From IMG/VR virus record IMGVR_UViG_3300021960_000641, positions 1 through 21,027 of that record: a DNA stretch of 21,027 nucleotides. One strand, written 5' to 3'. The notes beneath the pieces are model-generated. The model ran no database searches and was not told the DNA's origin. It worked only from the letters and a program-made list of their open reading frames with translations. The translations under genes were made by a program, and so were the position numbers. The DNA is from a virus. This document shows, one piece after another, positions 7,690 through 14,311 of this stretch (positions within the stretch are counted from its first letter, which is position 1; the number at the start of each line of letters is the position of its first letter).

Positions 7690-8258
7690 TTTAAATTAAA
7701 TGCTATTGTAATTCTTTCTTCATTGTTAAAATTAGGAGTAACATAATGTTGTGCCCAAGGTGGAAATAAAAACAAATAATTTTCTTTAACTTCAAATACA
7801 AATTCTTCTGAATTGTAACAGTTAGTTACATCCCTAACCTCATGAGGTATATAAGACTCAATACTTTGAAGACTTCTAAAATTTATATTTCCACAATCTC
7901 TAGGTGTTTTTACATAAAAAACTCCAGAAACATAACTCCAAGGGTGAGTATGCATTTTATTAAAATCTTTAAAATAATTTATATTACCCCACATATTAGA
8001 TATTTTAACTTTATTTTTTATTCCTAAAATTTTAGATGCGTACGCATTTCCATGATTTTCAATATCTTGAACTAAAGGTTTAAACTCTTTAATTTTTTTA
8101 AAAGCAATATTTGGTGTTTGATAACCTCCGATATTACTTTTAGTTTCTGATGGATATTTACTTTCAATATCTTTTATTACAGCTCTTATTTTATTTAAAT
8201 CTTGATCAAGTAAAATTTTATTTATTGGAGTTGTAAATATATCATGTATTTCATTCAT
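7686..8258 (-). CDS. 2OG-Fe(II) oxygenase, HxHP-type (array member 7)
   Basis: A 190-residue member of the HxHP-type putative oxygenases (TIGR02466 / PF13759-like). The signature reads ISNMWGNINYFKDFNKMHTH (residues 86-105), SGVFYVKTPRDCGNINF (111-127), LFLFPPWAQHYVTPN (162-176) and ERITIAFN. Ligand candidates are H103, H105 and H171, with R182 for 2OG. It shares the GGY/GGF turn near residue 45, the N-W-NINY block and the TPxDCG block with the 192-residue protein at 5040-5618, so the two are paralogues although four other oxygenase genes lie between them. It overlaps the 114-residue gene before it by four bases and lacks its own ribosome binding site. Substrate unknown. Confidence 0.88.
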   Translation of the reverse strand: MNEIHDIFTTPINKILLDQDLNKIRAVIKDIESKYPSETKSNIGGYQTPNIAFKKIKEFKPLVQDIENHGNAYASKILGIKNKVKISNMWGNINYFKDFNKMHTHPWSYVSGVFYVKTPRDCGNINFRSLQSIESYIPHEVRDVTNCYNSEEFVFEVKENYLFLFPPWAQHYVTPNFNNEERITIAFNLK

Positions 8259-8599
8259 AGGTTTACGTACCAGTTAAAGTTTAATTTTTTATGTATTTCC
8301 TTTATATCAATCGTTTCTAATTTATTATTATATAAATATTCTAATAATTCTTCTGCATCAATTATAATCCATTGGTTTTCTGCTTCAAAAGCAAATTTAT
8401 CTGCTTGAGTTTTAAATGAAAAAACTCTTATTAAACCTTCTTCATATCGTACCATTGACCTTACATCAAATTTTAATAATTGATTAGTCCTTGATTTAAA
8501 TATACCTTGAACATTCCAAAACTCTTCTTCCTTTTGTTTTTCAGATGCATAGGTCATATGATCTAAATGTTTACTAAACCTACCTATTAAATTTATCAC
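8255..8599 (-). CDS. Unknown protein inside the oxygenase array
   Basis: A 114-residue protein that I do not recognise and that has no HxD or distal histidine motif, so it is not an oxygenase. It looks like a mixed alpha/beta protein: a charged helix (ASEKQKEEEFWNVQGIF, residues 18-34), two strands (LLKFDVRSMVRYEEGLIRVF, 41-60), a helix with aromatic residues (ADKFAFEAENQWIIIDAEEL) and a lysine-rich C-terminus. The start is a GTG at 8597-8599, chosen because AGGAG lies six bases upstream; the later ATG (residue 15) has no such site. It overlaps the upstream oxygenase by 20 bases and the next one by four. Placement suggests a partner or regulatory subunit for the enzymes, which is inference only. 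Confidence 0.7.
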   Translation of the reverse strand: MINLIGRFSKHLDHMTYASEKQKEEEFWNVQGIFKSRTNQLLKFDVRSMVRYEEGLIRVFSFKTQADKFAFEAENQWIIIDAEELLEYLYNNKLETIDIKEIHKKLNFNWYVNL

Positions 8600-9200
8600 G
8601 TGGTACTCCTACATGAGGTCTCCCATCATAAATATTTTTTAAAGATCCCTTAGTTTTTGTATTAGTATAATGTAAAAATACTTGTGCGCAGTGCGCTCCA
8701 CTAAATGGATCTCTCCAATGTTCTAATATATTACCTCTATAAATTAACATATCTCCAACATCTAAATCTATTTTTTTTCCTGGTTTATTTTTCTTACCAG
8801 AAGGCTCTAAAAATATAGGCCACTTATCTCCTCCTAAAAATAAGGTAGTTGATATTTCACAACTAAATCTATCTTTATGTCGTTCTAATTCATCACCTGT
8901 TTTATAAAATCTTGCATAACTATAATTAGGGTATAAACTTAATCCAGTTGTTTCTTGCATTAAATCTTGTAATTTTAAAAGTAATGTATCAAAAGCGATA
9001 TCTCCATAAATTGAAAATGTATTATTTATTTGCTCATCATTGTAAGTACCAAACATAGTTTCATCTTTATTAATCATTCCTGATTGGAAATATGTATCGG
9101 TTACTATTCTTCTTATTGTAAAATAATTATATAAAAAAGCAGCTAATTCTTTTGTTATTGCTTTTTTAACAACAGTATAATTTTCTTTTTCAAAACTCAT
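8580..9200 (-). CDS. 2OG-Fe(II) oxygenase, array member 9 (HxD)
   Basis: A 206-residue oxygenase. The core is YARFYKTGDELERHKDRFSC (residues 95-114) with H108-K-D110, STTLFLGGDKWPIFLEP (117-133), VGDMLIYRGNILEHWRDPFS (148-167) with distal H161, and AQVFLHY (172-178) as the last strand. R163 or Q173 could help hold 2OG; the usual arginine about ten residues after the distal histidine is not obvious. The GDMLIYRG and EHWR phrases are typical of a phage oxygenase group I remember from cyanophage genomes. The C-terminal 30 residues (GSLKNIYDGRPHVGVPRDKF) are an extra basic tail. It overlaps its upstream neighbour by four bases and the GTG-started gene downstream by 20. Substrate unknown. Confidence 0.87.
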   Translation of the reverse strand: MSFEKENYTVVKKAITKELAAFLYNYFTIRRIVTDTYFQSGMINKDETMFGTYNDEQINNTFSIYGDIAFDTLLLKLQDLMQETTGLSLYPNYSYARFYKTGDELERHKDRFSCEISTTLFLGGDKWPIFLEPSGKKNKPGKKIDLDVGDMLIYRGNILEHWRDPFSGAHCAQVFLHYTNTKTKGSLKNIYDGRPHVGVPRDKFNR

Positions 9201-9832
9201 TCAAACGGCTTTCCTAAATTCCACATCACTAAAGAAGTTCTTTTTCCTTTTGTCACAGGTGTTACTCTATGCCATATAAAAGAAGGAAATACAATAATAG
9301 ATCCTTTAGGTAGTATTTCTTTACATTTAATTAATTTCTTTTTTAATTTTGGATTTTGAGGTTGGTAAAATTCTAACTCTCCACCACTATATTCTTTAGG
9401 GTCAGTTAGATTACAGGTTACAGATAATTTTCTTACCTTTCCTGCTAAAGTACCTCTATTTGGTTCATAAGCATAAGGCCAACTATCTTGATGCCAATCA
9501 TAATGTTGTCCTTTTCTATAAATTGTATATTGAGCAGGTTCAGTCCAATGCCACTCAAAATTCCAACCTGCTTTTTCATTAGCTTCTTGAACATAAGGAT
9601 GTACGGCATCATACAACCATTGTTGGTCTATCCATGCTACATTAGAATCTCTTAGTTTTTCAAAATGGGTTGTATCTTTAGTGGTCGGTTTTTTACCCGA
9701 TTTAATCATTGCTTCTTCGCTACCTATAGAACCTTTTTGTTCGTTAAAGGCTCTTGCTATATCTCTTACACGATTAATAAAATCGTCTTTTAAAACACCT
9801 GTAAAATAATAATAGATATAATTTAAATTCAT
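9197..9832 (-). CDS. PKHD-type 2OG-Fe(II) hydroxylase
   Basis: A 211-residue enzyme that matches the PKHD-type hydroxylase layout (relatives of bacterial YbiX/PiuC and many phage proteins). Residues 102-119 read YTIYRKGQHYDWHQDSWP with H114-Q-D116. RKLSVTCNLTDPKEYSGGEL (134-153) is the typical central strand pair. KGSIIVFPSFIWHRVTPVTK (176-195) contains distal H188, and R198 in GKRTSLVMW anchors 2OG. Length and spacing match the family well. This is the most orthodox member of the array. It shares one base with the preceding 175-residue gene and overlaps the following one by four. The family is usually thought to hydroxylate protein side chains, but the substrate here is unknown. Confidence 0.92.
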   Translation of the reverse strand: MNLNYIYYYFTGVLKDDFINRVRDIARAFNEQKGSIGSEEAMIKSGKKPTTKDTTHFEKLRDSNVAWIDQQWLYDAVHPYVQEANEKAGWNFEWHWTEPAQYTIYRKGQHYDWHQDSWPYAYEPNRGTLAGKVRKLSVTCNLTDPKEYSGGELEFYQPQNPKLKKKLIKCKEILPKGSIIVFPSFIWHRVTPVTKGKRTSLVMWNLGKPFE

Positions 9833-10359
9833 TAAAACTTTTTATAATGAACTACTAGATAAATTAAGTCCTTATCTCCTCTATTTTTATGTATAAAAAA
9901 ATCTAAACTACTGTTGAAAACAATAAAATGATGTTTTTGTAATGGATGATGCCACAAAAGTCCTTTATCAATATTATCATCATATTCTAAGGTTGCTATT
10001 CCCTCTCCTTGTAACACTAAAACACTAGTGTATTGAGGAGATCTATGAGTATGGTTAGGATTAACATGATTTCTTTTGTAAGAATTTTCTCCTGGTTTTA
10101 AAATTTGTCCATACCAATCTTCAGCTGTTAAAGTAAACATATTAAATGCTTTATATTTATCTCTAATATAATCATGGTACCAAAGAATATTTTGATCTAA
10201 TGGAATTCTAATATCGTTAAATAAATTAGTTAAATCTTTTAACTTTGTAATATCACTATTTTCTATAATTAGATTTTTTATTTTATCTAAATCAATCGTT
10301 TGATAACTATTGATCTCTCCCCAACATATTTCTTGTTGTGTTAAAATGTGTTTCTTCAT
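9832..10359 (-). CDS. Cupin or oxygenase-like jelly-roll protein, divergent
   Basis: A 175-residue protein, first gene of the array in transcription order. It lacks an HxD motif, but its C-terminal half has a cupin-like order: NHVNPNHTHRSPQYTSVLVL (residues 97-116) with H103 and H105, GEGIATLEYDD (118-128), an LLWHHPLQKHHFIVFNS region (134-150), and FFIHKNRGDKDLIYLVVHY (154-172) with H157 and R160. The HTH motif before a strand and a histidine near the last strand resemble the HxHP members of the array, so it may be a tenth, strongly diverged enzyme or a metal-binding cupin. The ATG has no clear ribosome binding site. A 53-base A/T-rich gap separates it from the fibre-block gene upstream. Confidence 0.68.
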   Translation of the reverse strand: MKKHILTQQEICWGEINSYQTIDLDKIKNLIIENSDITKLKDLTNLFNDIRIPLDQNILWYHDYIRDKYKAFNMFTLTAEDWYGQILKPGENSYKRNHVNPNHTHRSPQYTSVLVLQGEGIATLEYDDNIDKGLLWHHPLQKHHFIVFNSSLDFFIHKNRGDKDLIYLVVHYKKF

Positions 10360-10412
10360 AATTTCTATATACTTTTTATAGTAGTATATATTTTTTTAAA
10401 AAAAAGTCTAGT

Positions 10413-10874
10413 CTATGTAATAGGATTCCAAGTAGAATTATTAGGGTTCCAGTAATCTACAAAATTTCCAGTAGCTATATTAGTTCTAACCCATCTAATA
10501 TTAGTTTCATCCCAAACTATTCCTTTTTCAGGGTCGTCACTTGTAGGCTCTGCTACAGGTGGTATCCATTTTGCGTTAACTACATCTTTTACCCATGATG
10601 GATGAATTCTAGGTGGGAAAAACATATCATTAATTTCATCATATGTTCCACCAATAGTTGCCATGTTTCCTCTAAATGGAGTTCCACCTAAAGCGTGTTG
10701 ATTATTAAGCGTATTAAAAGAATATTGTTTCCATTTAGAATAACCTGTAATTGCTGCTTGATGAGCAATACCTGTTGCTTCGTCTTCAACTCCATCTTTT
10801 AAACAATCTTGGTCATTAACATGTTCAACATTAATAACTACATTATTTTCATCTAGTTTTGCAAAGTGTGCCAT
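10413..10874 (-). CDS. Conserved phage protein at end of fibre block
   Basis: A 153-residue protein that starts MAHFAKLDENNVVINVEHV. I recall this start, and the later FFPPRIHPSWV (85-95) and W-rich end (KWIPPVAEP, IVWDETNIRWV), as typical of a protein repeatedly encoded next to tail fibres in cyanophages and pelagiphages. It is aromatic and proline-rich with predicted short strands, no membrane segment, and one cysteine (C24). A tail-tip, fibre-attachment or fibre-chaperone role fits the position, but no function is established to my knowledge. It begins two bases after the stop of the polyglycine protein, and is followed by the only notable gap before the oxygenase array, 10360-10412, which holds T8A7 on the coding strand and no GC-rich hairpin. 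Confidence 0.75.
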   Translation of the reverse strand: MAHFAKLDENNVVINVEHVNDQDCLKDGVEDEATGIAHQAAITGYSKWKQYSFNTLNNQHALGGTPFRGNMATIGGTYDEINDMFFPPRIHPSWVKDVVNAKWIPPVAEPTSDDPEKGIVWDETNIRWVRTNIATGNFVDYWNPNNSTWNPIT

Positions 10875-10876
10875 AA

Positions 10877-11923
10877 TTACGCTTTCTGGTATCTAATTAC
10901 AACGATACCTGATCCTCCTGCTTGTCCGTTTCCTGATCCCCAGTTAGAGCCACCAGCTCCACCGCCTCCACCACCAGTATTAGTAGCACCAGCGTTAAGA
11001 CCTTGTAAAAAACCATTTCCACCACCGCCTTGTCCACCTGTTCCTCCAGGTGCTGGTGGGTTAGTTCGTGGTTCTCCACCACCTCCACCGCCACCGCAGT
11101 AGTATCCTCCTTGACCTGAAGATGAACCTGTTGCAAATGCTGGAGCTGGTCCTCCTACTCCACCATCTTGAATTGTTGTCGATGAGCCTTGGTCAGGAGC
11201 AGCAGATCCACCGCCACCTCCACCAGAACAGGTATAAGAAGTTCCTAATCTTACTCCACCATCATCACCGCCTGGGAAACCTTGTCCTGGAATTCCAGTT
11301 CCTCCTCTACCTAAGAAGCCTCCGCCACCACCGCCAGATCCTCCTGGGATTCCATCTCTAGGGACAGGGCCTTCACATCCACCACCGCCACCACCTGATG
11401 ACGTATAACCCATAGCAGAAGATGATCCACCTGCTCCACCTTTTTGTCGGTCTGAAGTTCCACTTCCACCACCGCCAATTGAAATTGGATAACCAGTTAC
11501 TGAAACTGGAATAGCGTTAATTTGTCTATAACCACCAGCTCCACCTCCGCCAGCTCCGTCATATGCGCCACGGCCACCGCCGCCGCCTCCACCAGCAGCT
11601 ACAACAATGTCAACATTGTTTTGAGCAGGTGTTCCTAATTGTGTTACTGTAAATGTGCCTGGGCCTGTAAATTTATGATATTTGTATCCACCAGTGACAG
11701 GATATTCAGTTCCACCAGTAGCAGTAATATATGCTATGTTTTGTGTACCTCTAAAATTTCCCATATTGATTTGTCCAGAAGATGGAACCGATCCAAAAGG
11801 ACCTGAAGTTCCTGGAGGAACATTAGCTCCACCAGCATAATATTCAGAAATAGATATTGGAGGAGAACCTCCAAATTCAGTTTGTAAACTTGACAATCCA
11901 ACGTTTGTATTAGGGACCGACAT
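10877..11923 (-). CDS. Polyglycine-rich adhesin-like tail protein
   Basis: A 348-residue protein in two parts. Residues 1-60 (SVPNTNVGLSSLQTEFGG, then ISISEYYAGG and SGQINMGNFRG) form a short module common at the start of phage tail proteins. Residues 65-348 are a glycine-rich domain: a small beta unit (YHKFTGPGTFTVTQLGT, VDIVVAA at 104-110) followed by at least six runs of 4-8 glycines, ending in GGSGIVVIRYQ. This matches the phage glycine-rich tail domain type, and the polyglycine runs recall the gp38 adhesin of T-even phages, where glycine-rich helices carry receptor-binding loops. The loops between runs vary and include C183, C232 and C276 and collagen-like GIPGQGFPGG (210-219). AAGGAG lies upstream inside the preceding gene. 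Receptor recognition is likely; whether it is oxygenase-modified is speculation. Confidence 0.82.
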   Translation of the reverse strand: MSVPNTNVGLSSLQTEFGGSPPISISEYYAGGANVPPGTSGPFGSVPSSGQINMGNFRGTQNIAYITATGGTEYPVTGGYKYHKFTGPGTFTVTQLGTPAQNNVDIVVAAGGGGGGGRGAYDGAGGGGAGGYRQINAIPVSVTGYPISIGGGGSGTSDRQKGGAGGSSSAMGYTSSGGGGGGCEGPVPRDGIPGGSGGGGGGFLGRGGTGIPGQGFPGGDDGGVRLGTSYTCSGGGGGGSAAPDQGSSTTIQDGGVGGPAPAFATGSSSGQGGYYCGGGGGGGEPRTNPPAPGGTGGQGGGGNGFLQGLNAGATNTGGGGGGAGGSNWGSGNGQAGGSGIVVIRYQKA

Positions 11924-12907
11924 TTATTTTTTCTCCTTAATTAAATTTTCTACTTTATCAGATAATACTTTAACTGCTTCAATTAGTAAACATGTAAGTC
12001 TATCATATTTTACAGCTTTAATACCATCTTTTCTTTGAGCAACAGCTTCAGGTAAAACTTTTTCTACTTCTTGAGCAATTACTCCGACATCTTTTTTTCT
12101 AACAAAATAGCCATCTTCACCACCTTGTTTTTTAATCCATTCATCTTTCCAATTAAATAATACCCCATTTAATTTTTTCAATGCTTCTAGTGGATCAGGA
12201 ATATTTGTAATATCTTCTTTTAACATAGCATCTGAAGAATAAAAAGCTGTTATATCATCAGTAGCACGTATTTGTCCAGTGGTTCCTGAAGGAGCAGTTC
12301 CTACGCCTATTGAATCTGCTTGTACATCATTGTCTGCCGTTAATGTTCCAGTAATTTCTATATTTCCTGTAGTATTTATATCACCTGTAGTATTTATATC
12401 ACCTGTGATAATAATATTCCCTGTTCCTGTAATATCGTTTGAATTAAGATCTAAATCACCACTTAACTGCGGAGAAATATCTGAAGAAACTTCTGTAAAA
12501 GCTGCATCTACAACATTTGTTCCATCAGAATAAATCATCTTTTTACCTTTATCAGTTGTAGCCCAGGTGACCCCTGTTCCAGAACTTGTTTTAAAAGTAA
12601 CTGTAAATGCACCGATAGTTGCATTTTCAACTATATAGGCTTTTTCAATTCCATCTGGAATAACTACATTTACATTTGATGTAATAACTCCTGTTAATTT
12701 TATAATTTGATTTTTACCATTAGATAAAGCTCCATTTGAAAATACTAAAGTAGCACCAGTCGTTGCATTTAATCCAACCCCTGCATATCCACCTATAGCT
12801 TGTTCAAGGATCAATAAATTTGTGTTTGTAATCTGTCCCCAAGTTCCTGAATTTTCACCAGTTGCCTGAACCGTTAATTTTAAACTTGCTGATGTAGTAT
12901 TTGCCAT
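11924..12907 (-). CDS. Tail fibre with S74 intramolecular chaperone
   Basis: A 327-residue fibre. The N-terminus (LKLTVQATGENSGTWGQITN, residues 9-28) is the attachment-like module seen in many marine phage fibres. The middle has short repeats such as ITGDINTTGDINTTGNIEIT, expected to form a thin trimeric beta shaft. The C-terminal 103 residues are a peptidase S74 domain, which helps trimerisation and then cuts itself off: S225 and K230 in SDAMLK form the catalytic pair, and KLNGVLFNW and DVGVIAQEVEKVLPE are family signatures. Cleavage is therefore expected just before S225, leaving about 224 residues in the virion. It ends in a lysine-rich helix. AAGGAA lies eight bases before the ATG. The chaperone is a relative of the one in the 950-residue fibre. 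Confidence 0.88.
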   Translation of the reverse strand: MANTTSASLKLTVQATGENSGTWGQITNTNLLILEQAIGGYAGVGLNATTGATLVFSNGALSNGKNQIIKLTGVITSNVNVVIPDGIEKAYIVENATIGAFTVTFKTSSGTGVTWATTDKGKKMIYSDGTNVVDAAFTEVSSDISPQLSGDLDLNSNDITGTGNIIITGDINTTGDINTTGNIEITGTLTADNDVQADSIGVGTAPSGTTGQIRATDDITAFYSSDAMLKEDITNIPDPLEALKKLNGVLFNWKDEWIKKQGGEDGYFVRKKDVGVIAQEVEKVLPEAVAQRKDGIKAVKYDRLTCLLIEAVKVLSDKVENLIKEKK

Positions 12908-12943
12908 ATATTAGATTCCTTAAATTATATCATAATATTTCAT

Positions 12944-14308
12944 TTATGCAGCAGTGTCAACTTCCGTCCACGGTTGGATTGTTCCTGTATTTACTTCACT
13001 CCACATCACATTTTTAACACTTCCTTGAGCCATTGTCATTTCAATTCCTGTTAATATAGCTAATGAATCTGGTGCTGTTGCAGTTCCTTCCTGCATAGTT
13101 AAACCAAAACCAGTTAAATCTACTAAAGTATCAGCGTCTAAAACAGCTGTTCCAAGATTTGCTGTAAAGCCTATTCCTGTTACAGAAACATTTGCATCTC
13201 CAATAACTGTCGGAGCATTTTCCTGTATAGTCATTGCTTGACCGGTTACTGCAACATCCACATCAGCAAAAGCAAAAACAGTTCCTTCAGCTATTGATAA
13301 TGATTCTCCTGTTACATCCGTATTAGCATCTGCTATTACAGTTAAACTTCCTATTCCTGCTGTTAATAATTCACCTGTTACATCTATATCAGCTCCTGCA
13401 GTAACTGTTCCAAGACCTAGTGCTGCAGACATTCCAATTCCAGTAACAGATGCATCAGGCGAAGGATCCACTATTCCTTCTTCTGCAGTCATTCCTATGC
13501 CTGTTACATCCGTATTAGCATCTGCTGTTACAGTTAAACTTCCTATTCCTGCTGTTAATAATTCACCAGTAACAGCTATATCTGCACCTGCGGTAACAGT
13601 TCCAAGTCCTAGTGCGGCAGACATACCAATGCCTGTAACGGAAGCATCAGGAGAAGGATCAACTATTCCTTCTTCTGCAGTCATTGCTTCACCAGAAACC
13701 GTAGCAAATGTATTTGCGTCTAAGACAGCTGTACCATCTGCAATAGTCATTGCTTCACCAGTGATACTAACATCTGCATTAGCAGTAATTGCAACAGAAC
13801 CTAAATTAGAAGTTAAAGCTTGACCAGTTAAAGTAAGATTAGCAGTACCTGTAATTGCAACATCACCTAATGACATAGGTAAAGGGAATGTTCCGACGAT
13901 ACCACCGACAGTAGTAAATACGTCAACAGGAATATTAAATGTAGCCGGACTTAATGTAGCAAAAGGTGCTTCACCAAAAGCTGTTAATGTATCGTTTGTA
14001 GGATTATTAGCATTAGCAGTTAATTCAAAACCTGTTACATCAACTTGTTGTCCTATCGCTGCTTCTGTGGTAGTTCCAAGACTACTAGATAATGCATTTC
14101 CTGTTACATCAACTTCTACCTTAGATCCTCCTAAAGCTTGACCAGTTGTCATAGCTAAAGGTGTTCCTGTTATAGAAACATCTACATCTATAGTAACAAT
14201 ACCTGAATTTTCCTGTGCTGTTAGTTCAATACCTAATGGATATGCAACTACATCAGCGTTATCTGCACCAAAAGGTGCCTCTGAATATGCGGTGACTCCT
14301 AGGGCCAT
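12944..14308 (-). CDS. Repetitive beta-structured virion protein
   Basis: A 454-residue protein built from units of roughly 15-22 residues around the pattern VTGxxMTxxxG followed by a Val/Ala/Asp strand, giving an Ala-, Thr-, Gly- and Val-rich chain with few basic residues. This looks like a long beta-solenoid or shaft and resembles repeat proteins beside fibres in T4-like cyanophages. The N-terminus (MALGVTAYSEAPFGADN) has an internal echo, LTAFGEAPFATLSP. Residues about 207-334 are an almost perfect tandem copy of a 64-residue block. The C-terminus ends in two tryptophan phrases (MWSEVN, PWTEVD), which may be the attachment or tip. AAGGAG lies eight bases before the ATG, inside the end of the 950-residue fibre gene. 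Fibre or tail accessory is the best guess; the exact role is not known. Confidence 0.78.
   Translation of the reverse strand: MALGVTAYSEAPFGADNADVVAYPLGIELTAQENSGIVTIDVDVSITGTPLAMTTGQALGGSKVEVDVTGNALSSSLGTTTEAAIGQQVDVTGFELTANANNPTNDTLTAFGEAPFATLSPATFNIPVDVFTTVGGIVGTFPLPMSLGDVAITGTANLTLTGQALTSNLGSVAITANADVSITGEAMTIADGTAVLDANTFATVSGEAMTAEEGIVDPSPDASVTGIGMSAALGLGTVTAGADIAVTGELLTAGIGSLTVTADANTDVTGIGMTAEEGIVDPSPDASVTGIGMSAALGLGTVTAGADIDVTGELLTAGIGSLTVIADANTDVTGESLSIAEGTVFAFADVDVAVTGQAMTIQENAPTVIGDANVSVTGIGFTANLGTAVLDADTLVDLTGFGLTMQEGTATAPDSLAILTGIEMTMAQGSVKNVMWSEVNTGTIQPWTEVDTAA
13307..13690 (-). repeat. Tandem 192-base duplication in repeat protein
   Basis: Two adjacent copies of a 192-base unit (64 codons), about 13307-13498 and 13499-13690, both in the frame of the 454-residue protein. 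The amino-acid copies differ at only a few sites (for example DIAVTG against DIDVTG and LTVTAD against LTVIAD), while the bases differ more often at third positions. This suggests an older duplication kept under selection, not an assembly artefact. Boundaries are approximate, since flanking units follow the same weaker pattern. Confidence 0.85.
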
Positions 14309-14311
14309 AGA

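Noticed and set aside
10360-10412. Promoter or terminator in the gap before the oxygenase array
   Set aside because: There is no GC-rich stem for a terminator, and the TATAAA-like and TAGACT-like boxes are 24 bases apart, too far for a sigma70 promoter; A/T richness alone explains the matches.
10866-11361. Open frames rich in proline, histidine or valine overlapping the polyglycine gene on both strands
   Set aside because: They arise from reading glycine codons in other frames or strands; the glycine-rich frame has the ribosome binding site and a known domain pattern.
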